This document shows positions 1 through 11,303 of a stretch of 64,000 nucleotides of DNA, piece after piece. Source of the stretch: Capsicum annuum (taxonomy: Eukaryota; Streptophyta; Magnoliopsida; Solanales; Solanaceae); the NCBI RefSeq assembly GCF_002878395.1, contig NW_025851322.1:62001-126000 (forward strand), read 5' to 3'. Position numbers and translations under genes: made by a program. How positions within the stretch are numbered: the first letter of the stretch is position 1; every line of letters begins with the position of its first letter. Under the pieces are notes generated by a model. That model saw nothing but the letters and a program-made list of their open reading frames with translations. It was not told the DNA's origin and searched no databases.

Positions 1-1460
1 GTCCCATGTCGATGGCCTTTGAGAAACAAAAATAAAAGACAACCTACCCATACTCACCGTCTTCTAACTCAAGGGATCAGCCACCATATTTGCTTTGACT
101 GAGTGATATGAGACAGAGATATCATAGTCTTTATATAACTCCATCCATCTTTACAATATAACATTATGTTCTCTCGAGGTCATAAGATGTTGAATACTTC
201 AAAGATTGGTGAAAATATCACAATGCATGCCATAAAGATGTTGTCTGACAATCTTAAGTGCGAAAAATACTATCGCCAACTCCAAATCATGAGTGGGGTA
301 ACTTCACTCGTTCACCTTAACTGTTATCAATGTATATGTAATAACACAACCTAATTACCTCAAAACACAACATAGACCAATACCAAAAGCATCACAATAC
401 ATAGTGAATCCCTTACCTCAAAAAAAAGAGCTAGACTAGGAGATAAAGTAAGGAAATCCTTAAGCTTTCCAAAGCTCAACTCACACTCCTCAAACCAATA
501 GAAAGGAGCCTCCTTTTTAAGTCAATCATGTCATTGGCACTGAAATAATAGCAAAACCCTCTATGAATCATCAATATTAACTATCCAAATAAATAAAGCT
601 ACGAACCTCAGCCAAAGAAGTAGATCTAGCCAAATCATGAATTGCCTCAATTTTAGTTTGGTCTGCCATAATACAATCCTTAGATACTTTATCTCCAAGG
701 AAGTTCACGATCCTCAAATGTTCTACATGATCCTTACTACTCCTTGAATGCACAAGGATGTTATCAATGAACAAAATCACAAAATAATCCAAATAAGGTC
801 TGAATACTCAATTCATCAAATCCATAAATGAGGTTTGGGCATTAGTCAAGATGAATGACATAACTAAGAACTCATAATAACCATATCACATCCTAAATAC
901 TATCTTCGAGATATCCTTATCACAAATCATAAACTAATGGTAACCAGATATCAAATCAATTTTAGAAAATATTGTTGCACCCTGAAGTTGGTCAAACAAA
1001 TTATCAATACGAGGCATAGGATAATGGTTTTTCATCGTCACCTAATTAAGCTACCTATAATAAATACAAATACGCATAGAGACATTCTTCTACTTTAGAA
1101 ACAACACTGGAGATCTCCGAGAAGACACACTTGGTCTAATAAAACCCTTAACAAGAAGTTCCTAAAGTTGAGAATTTAGCTCCTTAAGCTTGGTCGGAGC
1201 CATATGTTCAGGTGCCATAGAAATAGGTCAGGTGCCAGGCTCAAGATTAATAGAAAACTCAATCTCACAGATAGGGGAAAAACTAGGTAATTTGATAGGG
1301 AACTCATCAAGAAACTCACAAACTACAAGAACAGAGTCATGCAACGGACTCTTCATATTAATATCACAAATATAATAGAGATAAAACTTGAAACCCCTTG
1401 AAATAATACTCATAGCATGAGCATAAGAAATAGTCCCCATTGGCCCGTAGATAACCAATC
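1..1460 (-). pseudogene. G reverse transcriptase / RNase H pseudogene
   Basis: Conserved RT blocks can be followed on the minus strand: the pre-RT linker (VVCEFLDEFPIKLPSF, about 1340-1290), then the fingers and palm, then [13 protein letters not shown] near 790-745. The last block is the catalytic Y/F-x-D-D motif with the second aspartate changed to asparagine. Directly after LRIV the frame jumps to NFLGDKVS, so roughly 25-30 residues of the usual spacer are missing. The RNase H end (SYHSVKANMVADPLS) lies at about 125-65. Many in-frame stops occur (for example after GFIRP...LK and within DLISGYH). Family assignment is confident; activity is excluded. Confidence 0.8.
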
Positions 1461-1479
1461 TCTGTCATATGACTAGGGG

Positions 1480-2530
1480 TATGGTAGGCATGGCTTATAG
1501 AATAGTCTTTACGAAAAAATCCATGAATGCATGAGATTGGAATAACTAGTTCATGCCTAGAGTCACATCAAGATCTACCATATCTAGAACAATAAGATCA
1601 ACATGAGTATCAACATCTCAAAATGTCATAACAAAAGATCTGAATACTCGATCCACTAATAAAAAATCACCCACAGAAGTAGATACATGCAAGGGAATAG
1701 ATAATAAATACAAAGATAAACCTAACCATAGAGCTTAATAAGAAGATACATAAGAATAAATGGATGCTAGATAAAAGAAATCAATCACCGAATGAAGACA
1801 CACAATTTAAACTAGTAATAATAGCATCCGAAGACTCAGCCTTAGGTTTAGTGGGTACTGCATATAACTAACCATGTGCACCACCTATCTAGGCTCCTCA
1901 ACGACCTCATATACTACTATTTGAAAACCTTCTTAAGTACCCTACAAACAATCTCTATGACTCTAATAGTTATCTCTACCTGAGGGATGAACTTCTCTAA
2001 TAGGTGAAACACTTTGAGGTGAAGGAAAAATTGCCCCACGACTTTGGAAATCTCATTAATAGTAACCATAAGCTCCACAACTATAAAATATTACTTGAGT
2101 TTAACCAAAATGATCAGCTCTGGTTGACCCTAAAAAACCACTATGTCAAGAATAACCAAAAGATTTAATTCTTGAAGACTGACTACTCCATGACCAAGGT
2201 GATCTCTAGAACTAGAAAAAACTCCATTAGTAATCTGAATCACTACCTGAATAGGTCAACTAGACTATCTCTGAGGTGAATAGGGTAGACGTAGAGGATA
2301 TCTACCATGAGAATACCTACCTCTAAATTGGGAACTACTATGGCTCCCACTAATAATTCCCTAATGTCAAGGCCTCTTATCATTTCCCCTATGGGTCTCA
2401 TAATGTATTTCCTCCATAAACTGAGCATGATCATAAACATCTACAAAATACCTACTAGTAGCAAGAATACTCTGAGTAGACAAATGAAAGACATATCTCA
2501 ACCCTCAGAAAAAGCAATGAACTCTATCAT
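1480..2530 (-). pseudogene. G gag C-terminus and aspartic protease pseudogene
   Basis: From 2530 down, gag residues follow the pattern seen in element A, but in shifting frames. No intact CCHC knuckle could be read. The protease is recognisable from FYLASIYSYVSSY (about 1775-1735), where the catalytic D-[ST]-G is replaced by LAS, and from VDLDVTLGMN just before a stop (about 1560-1530), equivalent to the flap-distal DVILGMDWL block of this class. The loss of the catalytic aspartate shows that the protease is dead. Confidence 0.65.
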
Positions 2531-3985
2531 TTAATCACCTAGGTTTTGAACCATGAGAAGAACATCTTTATTTTCTGTCTCTAAGTTGGTATGAGAGGGG
2601 CTGGACTCGTACACCTTGGATATAAGTAGTATCTTTCTTCCCCTCCTCTCCCATATCGTAGGTAGTATGGTAATGGTTACTCATGATCCTAGGTATGAGT
2701 GACCCTCAACTCAATTGTAAAAAAATAGTATGGTCTTACAAAGTTAGTTGTATAAAGTTTTGACTTGAACTTTGAGTGGACTATTTTTTATACGATGGAA
2801 GCATATGAGTTAGGGGTTGAATTTGTACCCTTGGGATATGACTCGAGGGTGTGTGGTCATACCCATAATATTATAGGTGACCTATAATAAGCCTATGGTA
2901 TGATATAGGCTACCACTTACCTTGGGGTATAGTTCCTTTAGTGAGTCATACCCCTGGACGAGTCTATTTTCCAGCTTTTAACTAAGGGCCTTGTAGATAT
3001 TTTATATGCCTTAAAACCTAAGTCCCCTCATTATATAAGTTCTTGTAGCCTCTTAAATGGACCAAACACCCTAAACACTCTCTCAAACTTATCTTTAAAG
3101 AATTGAAGGCTAGGGTTTCATGGGTGATCTTCAAGAAGCAAAGTGAAGTCAAGAATCTTGGTGAATCAAGTTTTCTAAGGAATGTAACTCTTCTCCTTGA
3201 TAAATAATGCTACATCATTATATTTCGCACTTAGATTAGTAAGTATACATAGGGATTTTGAATTCAGCGAAAAGGGTTTTGTTTCCTCATGATGAATAAT
3301 GTTGACTTTTGTTTAGACTTATGTTTAAACATATTATTGATGATGATTTGAATATGTATGTGCGTGTTTTATGTGGTATAAAAAGTGATTATTGAGTAAC
3401 TCTAATCTTGATGATTTCTACCATTAAAATGGCCTTGGTAATGGTATGTATGTTTGTGAAAATATCTAAGTGAATTGTCTATTCAAATGTTGATGATGTT
3501 TTTAACTAGGATAATAGTCCAATATGTGTTAATAGTAGATAAATGATATTGTAAAGGTATTATGAGCCAAGTAAGGTTAAATTGATGTTGTTGTTAGGTA
3601 ATGGTTAATAAGGGTTCAAAGTACAAAATATGAAAATGAATTTGAATTGTGTGTTGAACTAAAGTATGGTATGAATGTGGTATAAGATTGTGAATGAAAT
3701 GCGAATAGTTTGTGTGGGTATTAATGATCATAAATTGAATTGTATGATGAATTGAACTAAGGCATTGGCCTATTTAAATGATTGACTAAGAAAGGCTCGC
3801 ATAAGGACCATGTGGTCATGTATAGTGTGGAGTTTTCTAAATAGGTTAGATCCTTGATTGTTAATTAAATAGATAAGATGTAATGATAAAGGGTTGGAGT
3901 CCAAATGTTGACTAATGATTATCGTAATGGCTTGAGGTTAAATTTCCATGCCTAATAAAATTGCTTATGGATAAAGTCCCTTTCA
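2531..3985 (+). repeat. H 5' LTR, truncated
   Basis: This block aligns by eye with 8973 to about 10365, with many substitutions and small indels. One example is about 100 bp around 3091-3190 that is absent from the right copy. Similarity stops at about 3980, where the right LTR continues for almost another kilobase. The 3' end of this LTR, the primer-binding site and the gag leader are therefore deleted, and gag-like sequence follows within about 150 bp. Confidence 0.8.
3032..3038 (+). promoter_or_regulatory. TATA box of H 5' LTR
   Basis: TATATAA lies in the context ccctcattatataagttcttg. The same context is kept in the right LTR (9458-9464), which supports it as the U3 core promoter of the element. 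Confidence 0.55.
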
Positions 3986-4144
3986 ACCCCAACTAGAAGA
4001 GTAACCCTCTCATTCTGTCACCTTAAGAGGATGTTACTAATATTGAATTTTGTCACTCCATTAACCTCTTGACTAAATTGGTAGCTTCTCAATCCAAACG
4101 TAGTGCTCCAACTACTATATTTCCTAAGGCCACAATAATTAGAA

Positions 4145-5012
4145 AATTCATGAGGTTGAGGCTTCCTATGTTTTTGGGTACGAAGGTCCTAAAATATCCT
4201 CAAGTCTTTATTGATGAAAAAGAAAAGATCTTTTGAATCATGTATTCTTTGGACATTGAGGTTGTTGAGTTTAATTCCTACCAATTAAAAGTTGTAGCGT
4301 ACCAATGGTATAAAGTGTGGCAGTTCTCTAGAGATATAGATACTAGTCTCGCCTTGTATGAGGATTTTTCTAATGCTTTCTTAGAACACTTCTTTCCTCA
4401 AGAGCAAAGGGAAGCAAATGCAGAAGAGTTTATAAACTTAAAACAAGAGAGGATGTCTGTTCAAGAGTATGACTTTAAATTTCATCAATTATCAAGTTAT
4501 GCTCCTGAGATGGTCTCTAGCATGAGGGCTAAGATGCATAAGTTTTTCTTAGGATTATCTCATGAGGTAGTCCTTAAGAGCAAGGTGGCCCTTTTTTTTA
4601 CAGAAAATATGGATATTTTAAGGTTGATCATGTATATGCAATAAGTAGAAGATGTGAGAAAAAAGAAAGTTGAGTTTAGTGAAAGAAAAGGGAAGAAGTT
4701 TAGGCTTTTTGAGCCTAGTAGTAGAGATAGGGTTAAGTGTCCATAGAAGAAATGGGGCATTTTGGGTTCTTTATCCTCAGCTAGTGTTCAATGTCATTAC
4801 CCAAAGTCGTTGGGTAATTGTCAATCTTAATTTAGTGGTGGGTTTTTGGCACAGGTTGCCCAATTCTAGGCTAGTGGTGCCCAGTCAAATCCACCCTTCC
4901 CTTTTTGTAGATTCAGTAGTAAGAGTCAGCAAGGTCAGTATGGGAAAAAGAGAAATAAATGTTTTAGTTATGGTCAGATCAAGCACATTCAGCGTGAGTT
5001 TCCCTCTCTAGT
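4145..5012 (+). pseudogene. H gag pseudogene
   Basis: The best part is 4240-4644 (134 codons), a Retrotrans_gag-type capsid segment: AYQWYKVWQ, a conserved LEHFFPQEQREANAEEFI block, then LKQERMSVQEYDFKFHQLS and FFLGLSHEV. The same frame extends upstream through LPMFLGTKVLKYPQVF and is cut by a TGA at 4234, so the Met at 4240 is not the original start. A stop at 4645 ends the segment. About 300 bp further on, in the same frame, is the nucleocapsid knuckle CFSYGQIKHIQREFP (about 4960-5005). There the second Cys is Tyr and the last Cys is Phe, so zinc binding is lost. Confidence 0.8.
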
Positions 5013-5239
5013 AGCTTCTTGGTCCAACAGGGCTCTTATTGCTACTCTATCTACCACCGCACCGAAGGGTGCTATGTCTATATCTATTTCTATTTCTAGC
5101 ACCAGCACTGGCCGAAATCACTTATATGTACTTACTGCTCAGTAGGATTCTAAGCGTCTCCTGATATTGTCACGGGTATGTTGAGACTTTTCTCCCATTA
5201 TGTATATAGTTTTCTTTATCTAGGGTCTACTGTATCTTA

Positions 5240-5480
5240 TGTAACACAGTATATGGTTGTGCATCTTAATTGTTGTCCCGAGATTCTATTGGTTTCTTTT
5301 TCTATTTCTACCCCAATAGGAGACTCTATGATTACCAAAACAGTCTATAGGGGGTGCGTGGTATTTTTTGGTGGTAGAGATAATTTTGTAGTCTTCATAG
5401 AGTTTGACCAGATTGATTTTGATGTCATTTTATGGATGGATTGGTTGCATTTGTGTTATGCTTCCTTAAATTTTTAAACC
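5240..5480 (+). pseudogene. H aspartic protease remnant
   Basis: The end of the open frame 5178-5477 reads VSFSISTPIGDSMITKTVYR, then GCVVFFGGRDNFVVF, then FDQIDFDVILWMDWL. This is the C-terminal half of a Ty3/gypsy retropepsin. The N-terminal half with the active-site D-S/T-G is unreadable upstream. The usual glycine in DVILGMDWL is Trp. The segment ends in a stop at 5475-5477. Confidence 0.8.
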
Positions 5481-5599
5481 CATAGGGTCCTATTCAAATT
5501 CCCTAATAATCTGATCATTGTATGGGAAGGTGGTTCTTTTTATGACTAGGGTAAGATTTATTTCTTATCTTAAAGCACAAAAGTTGATTTCAAAGGAGT

Positions 5600-6500
5600 T
5601 TATGTATTAGTTTGTCCGAGTTAAAGGTTTTAACTTGGAAGAGCCTTCTCTAGAATCTACTTTTGTGGTCAATGAGTTTCCGAAGGTGTTTCCCAATGAT
5701 CTTCTCAGTATTCCTCCTGATATGGAATTTATTTTGGGATTAATCTTATTATGGACACTAGTCTAATTTCTATTGCTACTTATGGAATGGCTATAGTGTA
5801 GCTAAAGGAGCTTAAGGAGAAATTAAAAGAACCTCTTAGATAAAGGTTTTATCTATCCTAGTGTGTCTCCTTAGGGTACTCCCGTGTTGTTTGTGTGCAA
5901 GAATGATTGTTCTCTTCATATGTGCATTGATTAACATCCGTTGAACAAAGTGACAATAAATATCCTATTCCTAGGATTGATGATTTGTTTGATCAACTTC
6001 AGGGTGTATAGTGTTTCTCTAATATTTATCTTAGATCAGGTTATCATCATCTTAAAATTAGGGATGCAGATATCCCTAAGAATACCTTTAGAACCCGGTA
6101 TGGTCAATATAAGTTTTTGGTTATGTCTTTTGGGTTGGCCAATGCCCCGACGACATTTATAGACTTGATGAACAGGGTATTTTTTCTGTTCTTGGACATG
6201 TTTGTCATTGTCTTCTTTGATGACATCTTAGTCTATTCAAAGAGTGAGGCAGATCATGTTGATCACCTCCATGTCGTGTTGCAAACTTTAAAGGATCATT
6301 ATTTATATTCCAAGTTCTCCAAGTGTGAGTGTTGGTTGAAAGTCGTAGCTTTTCTTGGTCATGTCATCTCTAGTGACGGGATCACGGTAGATCCCTAAAA
6401 TGTTGCAACAATTAAGAAGTGTCCTATACCTACCACTTCAATTGATATTCATAGTTTCTTGGGTCTAGCCGGTTACTATAGAAGATTTCTAGAGAATTAC
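5600..6500 (+). pseudogene. H reverse transcriptase remnant
   Basis: RT blocks appear in several frames: VVNEFPKVFPNDLLSIPPD (about 5668-5725), the LNKVTIN block at about 5941, then [20 protein letters not shown] and [13 protein letters not shown] (about 6202-6240). The FxDD catalytic pair is intact here. [20 protein letters not shown] (about 6310-6370) and FLGLAGYYRRFLENY (about 6458-6500) continue the domain. Frameshifts and stops (for example at 6396-6398) inactivate it. Its palm motif is better preserved than that of G. Confidence 0.85.
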
Positions 6501-6559
6501 TTGACCATATCTTCCACATTGATGAAGTTGAACAAAAAGAAGGTCAAGTTCTTGTAGTT

Positions 6560-6985
6560 GGATGTGTGTGAGGATAGTTTTAGAAGTTGAAATATAAATT
6601 GACTTTGGCTCTATTTTTTTACCTTTCATAAAGGTAATGATGGTTCTGTAGTGTATTGGGTCGCTTCTCATATTGGTCTCGGTTGTATTTTGATGCAACA
6701 TGGTAGGGTGGTGGCCTATGCTTCTAGGAAATTGAAAGTTCATGTAAAGAACTACCCTACTTATGACTTAGAGTTGTTAGCCATAGTTTTTGCATTAAAG
6801 ATTTAGCGATATTATCTTTTTGTGCTTCAAGTTGATATTTTTTTTATTTTTACTCAAAAGGAGTTGAACCTTTGGAAAAAGAGGTAGCTTGAGTCATTGC
6901 AAGACTATATGAGTCTTCATTACCACCCCGGTAAAGCTAATGTAGTCGCCGATGCTCTTAGAAGATTATCCAGGGAAAGTTTGTC
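6560..6985 (+). pseudogene. H RNase H remnant
   Basis: The readable parts are [40 protein letters not shown] and [10 protein letters not shown] (about 6655-6805). The terminal block LHYHPGKANVVADALRRLS lies at about 6916-6972. The glutamate in YDLELLA and the aspartate in VADAL fit catalytic RNase H positions. The aspartate usually present in SDAS is Ala here (VASH), and an in-frame stop follows FALKI. Confidence 0.8.
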
Positions 6986-7136
6986 CTATGTGGATGAGGA
7001 CTAGTGTGAATTGCTTAAGGACATTCAACGTTTTGCTAATCTTGGAGTTCGAATTTCAAACTCCATGGATGGTGGTGTATTTATGCTTTCAGTATCATAA
7101 TTGTCTCTTGTTGTTGAGATAAAGGGAAAGTAAACA

Positions 7137-8465
7137 TTGGACCCCAACTTGATGTACATCAAGCGTAATGTAGGTCAATATAAAGTTACGGTCTTTGTGA
7201 TTGGTGGTGACAATATCTTGAGATACCAAGGTAGACTATGTGTTTCGGACGTTAATAGATTGAGGGAAAGAGTCATAGATGAAGATCATGAATCCAGTTA
7301 TGCTACTCACCCTAGTTCCACCAAGATGTATCATGATATTAGAGAGTTCTATTGGTGGGGTAATATGCAGTGAGATATGGCTAGTTATGTGTCCAAGTAT
7401 ATAGTGTGCCAATAAGTGAAAGTTTAGCACATGAGGCCCAAGGGCTTGTATCAAGAGATTCCATTACCCAAATGTAAGTGAGAGGTTTTGTTACCGGTCT
7501 CCTTCTATCTCAGGATCAATGTGATTCTATTTGGGTCATTGTTGATAGAATGACCAAGCCCGCTCACTTTTTACCCATGAAGACTAATTACATTGCGAAA
7601 GATTATGTAAGTTTTATCTTGTGGAGATCATGAAGTTGCATGGTGCTCTAGTTTTGATCATTCTAGACTGTGGTCCTCTATTCTCATTCCACTTTCTAAA
7701 GTTGTTCCAAAATGGTTTTGGTACTTGAGTGTAATTCAGTACTGTTTTGCACCCGTAAAGGGATGGGAAAGTGGAGAGGACCTTCTAAACATTCGAGGAT
7801 ATGTTGCGGGCTGGAGTGATTGATTGTGGTAGTAGTTTGTATGACCACTTTCTTTTGATTGAGTTCACCTATAATAATAGTTACCGCTCTAGCATTTGCA
7901 TGACTCCTTTTGAGTCATTTATGGTAGGATGTGTTGATCTCTTATTGGGTGGTATGAAGTTAGCGAGGGTAAGTTTCTTGGCCTAGATTTAGTTCACCAA
8001 GCCCTAGAGAAGGTGAAGGTAATTCATGATATATTAAAAACTGCTCAAAATAGCCAAAAGTCCTATGTGGATGTGAGGCATATGGACTTAGAGTTTAGTG
8101 TTGGCGATTGGGTATTATTTAAAGTGTCTCCCATGAAGAGAGTAATGTGGTTTGTTAAAAGGGAAAGCTTATTCCCCGGTATATTGGTCTCTACTTGATT
8201 ATGAAGAGGGTCGGAAATGTTGCCTATGAGTTGGAAATATGCCTCTATGTTGTGGAAATATATGGGTAATCCTTCATTGGTTATTTTCTTGAGGGATATT
8301 GGTATTTTGGAATTTTTCCTATAAGGAGATCTTGATGATAATATTGACAAGTTCATCGGTTTCAAAAAAATTAAGTGGCTTTGGTGAAGGTTCTATGGAG
8401 GAACCAAAAGTCTTAGGAAGCTAATTGGGAGGCAGAAGAGGAGTGAAGTCCAAGTATCCTCACTT
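7137..8465 (+). pseudogene. H integrase with chromodomain-like tail
   Basis: The H2C2 region is in 7137-7373 (78 codons): SSYATHPSSTKMYHDIREFY, then WWGNMQ and, after a stop, SYVSKYIVCQ. The catalytic core shows WVIVDRMTKPAHFLPMKT (about 7536-7585), LIILDCGPLFSFHF, where the usual SDRG is LDCG, and a distal block at 7801-7986 (IEFTYNNSYRSSICMTPFE). A C-terminal block at 8013-8198 contains LEFSVGDWVLFKVSPMK. After a gap, KVLWRNQ and ANWEAEEE (about 8384-8445) match the WxxW-type end of a retroelement chromodomain. Several stops and frameshifts make it inactive. Confidence 0.8.
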
Positions 8466-8499
8466 TTTTTCCATCCTATGAACTTGTGATGAATGAATG

Positions 8500-8972
8500 T
8501 ATTAATCTTCTCACCTTAATTTATGTCATGATAGATAATAGGCTAAAGTCCCTAAGCTTTGAATTAATTTGTGTCATGTTAGACCATGGGTTTAAGTCCC
8601 TAATGCTTTTAAATCGCGTGTGTCTTGGTTGTGATGGGTTTAATTCCCTTATACCATGAGTTAATTCATGTCTTTAATAGTGGATAGGTTCGAGTCCCCA
8701 GTCATTGAGTTGACCGAGTATCCTTGATAAGATGATGGGTTAGTGTCTGATAGTTATGAAATGAGTAAGCATTTTAATAAGTAAAGGGTTTGAGTCCCAA
8801 TTTTAATAAAATGAATAGTCGATTTATAATGACCATGATGTGTGTTGTATCCTTGTTTTGTGCTTTGTCCTAACTTAATTGAAGGTTGATTTGATGTTTG
8901 TTAACTTTTTGACTTGTCTTTATACTTTCCTTACCCATCATTTCCGGACGAATGATCAAAGTGGGGGAGAAT
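8500..8972 (+). other. H 3' untranslated region with degenerate tandem motif and polypurine tract
   Basis: No coding signal is seen. The motif gggtttaagtccc and variants recurs about every 50-100 bp (for example near 8589, 8633, 8687 and 8787). The purine tract aagtgggggaga (about 8959-8970) immediately precedes the LTR and should be the plus-strand primer. Confidence 0.65.
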
Positions 8973-11303
8973 TGAAATACCTAGGTTTTGAACCATGAAA
9001 AGAACCTCTTCATTGGGTACGACTACGGGCATGAGTCATACCCCTTGGATATGAGTCATAGCCTTCTTCCCCTCTCCTCTTATATCCCTGGCAGAGTAGT
9101 GAGGGTTACTCTCTTTCCTAGGTATGATTAACCCCCTCTTCAATCGTATAAATGGGTAAGATTCATGCCAATTGAATTGTATAGAGTTTGAACTTGAACT
9201 TTGAGTGGACTTTTTTTTATACCGTTAAAGAATATGAGTTAGTGGTTGTTTCATACCCTTTGTATACAACTCAAGGGTCTGTGATCATACCCTTAATGGT
9301 GTAGACCTAGGTGAAGCCTAGGGCAAAAGATAGGGTATTACTCGTACCCTAGGGCACGGTTCTTTTTGTGAGTTATACCCTTGACGGGTCCATTTTCCAT
9401 CTTTTAACTAAGGTCCTTGTGATCATTTTCTATGCCTAAAACCCTAAGTCCCCTCACTATATAAGTTCTTGTATCCTTTTAACATCTATTTTGATGGATA
9501 AAACACCCTAAACAGTCTCTCAAACTCTTCCCCTTGATAAATAACTATAAACCCATGTATTTCACACTTTGATTAGTAAGTGTACATGATGATTTTGAAA
9601 TCAAATGAAAGGGTTTTGTTGCCTAATGATGAATAATGTGGACTTTTGCTTAGACTTATGTTTATACATGTTATTGATGATGATTTACACATATGGGTTC
9701 TTGTTGTATGTGGTAGTACTTGTGAATCTTGAGTAACTATAATCTTGATGATTTCTACCATGAAAATTTCATTGGTAAAGGCATGCTCACAAGGTCTTTG
9801 TGAAAATTTCTAAGTGAATTTGTCAAGTCTTATGTTGATGATGTTTTTAAAACTAGGGCAGTGTCCCAATAAGTGTGAATAGTTGTTAACGATATTATAA
9901 AGGTATTATGAGCTATATATGTTGGAGTTTTTGACCTTTTTGGGTGTTGTTAATGAGGGGTTAAATTCCCTAAACATGAAAATGAATTTGAATTGTCTGT
10001 TGAACTAAAGTGTGGTATGAATCAGGTATAAGCTTGCTAATAAAATGTGACAAGTTTGTGAGGTTCTTGATAAAGATAAATTGAATTGTATGATGAAATG
10101 AACTAAGGCATAGGCCTATTCAAATGGTTGAGCAACAAAGGATCCTATGAGGACCATGTGGTCATATATAGTGTGGAGTTGTCTAAATTGGTTAAAGTCC
10201 TTGAGTGTGAATTGAATAGAGGGTGACGTATGGACAATGGGTTGGAGTCCCAATGTCGACTAATGATAATCATAATGGGTTGAGGTTAAATTAACTTGCC
10301 TAATAAAAGGGCTTGAGGTTAAAATCCCTTGCCTAATAAAATCGCTTATGGTTAAATACCCATGAACAATGAGATCTCTTGAGGTTGAAATGGCTCGCTT
10401 AATAAAATAGATTGTGTTAGAGTTCCTTATTTAGTATGGCATGAGTCTAGAGTCCCTTCCCTAATGTGTGGGAATATGGTTAGAGTCCCTTACCTAAATG
10501 AATGTAAGTATGTGGTTAGAGTCCCTTGTTTAATAAGTGTGTACATGGTTAAAGTCCATCGTCCAAGTCATATGTCATTGTAGTTGAAGTCCCACACCTA
10601 GTAAGAATGTTGAATGTAAGTGAGGAAGGTCGGAGATCTCCAATTCTTATCTGATGATTGAGTGATTTGAGAATGTTGTTATGACTTGTTTACTCATTAA
10701 AATGTGATATACCTATATGTATGGAAAACATCATGAATATGGTTGAATATGATATATTGACATGTTTTTGATTGATGATTCTATTTTATTCTTATCCTTG
10801 AGTTACATGTTAGCGTTCTAACCACTAACTATCTTCGAATACTACGTCCCCACGCGACATGGGGGCTGGAGCATCATCTTCTCTTCCTGCGTAGTGATTA
10901 GGTGGTTGAAGTGGTTTGGGCATTGACTTGGGAAAGTGAGCTTCCTTACTTTGTAAGTCATTCCTTTTTGGTTTCTGATCTTTAGAATTAGTCTCTTTTT
11001 GACTTAGTTTGGCTACTGTGAGGGGCTTGTCCCGACATATACATTTCTAAACATCAGTTTGTATAGAGGTATTTTTGTTGACTATGGACTTGGTTTTATT
11101 GGCTAGTGTGTTGATATTTATGAAATGGTAGACATTGTTAAGTTATGACTTCTAGTATTTTTTGCGCTAACTTATTTTATGATCGGGATTCACCCGACCC
11201 TTGTCATGGATGTGATGATTATTGGTTTGGGTTATCGGTGCGACCTACGGTTCATGTGGGCTTGAGGTGCCCCTATGACATGGCTCAGTTTTTTTGTGTG
11301 TCA
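8973..11303 (+). repeat. H 3' LTR
   Basis: It begins tgaaatacctagg after the polypurine tract and matches the 5' LTR up to about 10365. It then continues through degenerate short repeats (about 10310-10620, a 35-45 bp theme ending in ggttagagtccc) into a U5-like region. It contains ggcttgtcccgac near 11025, a theme also present in K at about 34495. Its end is uncertain: a CA at 11302-11303 is preferred because the host gag resumes directly after it, but a CA at 11279-11280 is also possible. Confidence 0.65.
9458..9464 (+). promoter_or_regulatory. TATA box of H 3' LTR
   Basis: TATATAA occurs in the same local context as in the left LTR (3032-3038). Confidence 0.5.

Larger units (their letters stand above)
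1..2530 (-). mobile_element. Element G, segment 1: Ty3/gypsy internal region (gag end to RNase H)
   Basis: Reading the minus strand from 2530 down to 1 gives the end of gag, protease, reverse transcriptase and the start of RNase H in the normal Ty3/gypsy order. Frameshifts and stops break every part. The gag piece (RYFVDVYDHAQFMEEIHYE, about 2470-2380) resembles the gag of element A at 42.98-43.05 kb, so G and A are one family. The element runs off the window at base 1. At 2530 it is cut by insertion of H, and its gag resumes on the far side at about 11309. The family assignment comes from domain order and local similarity read by eye. Confidence 0.8.
2531..11303 (+). mobile_element. Element H: chromovirus-like Ty3/gypsy retrotransposon
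   Basis: Two related blocks flank a plus-strand gag-PR-RT-RH-INT series. The left LTR starts at about 2531 (...cacctaggttttgaacca) and the right at 8973 (tgaaatacctaggttttg), just after a purine tract. The domain order and a chromodomain-like tail after integrase place H with the chromoviruses, probably the Tekay/Del lineage. H sits inside the gag of G: G reads up to 2530 and resumes at about 11309. Flanking 5-mers atcat (2526-2530) and cacat (11304-11308) could be a mutated TSD. The right boundary was chosen from that flank and from a CA end, so it is approximate. The LTRs are strongly diverged, so the insertion is old. Confidence 0.8.

Noticed and set aside
8640..8705. Possible tRNA gene ending in GGTTCGAGTCC
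   Set aside because: The B box is exact, but no A box, acceptor stem or anticodon arm could be folded. The motif is part of a degenerate repeat series.
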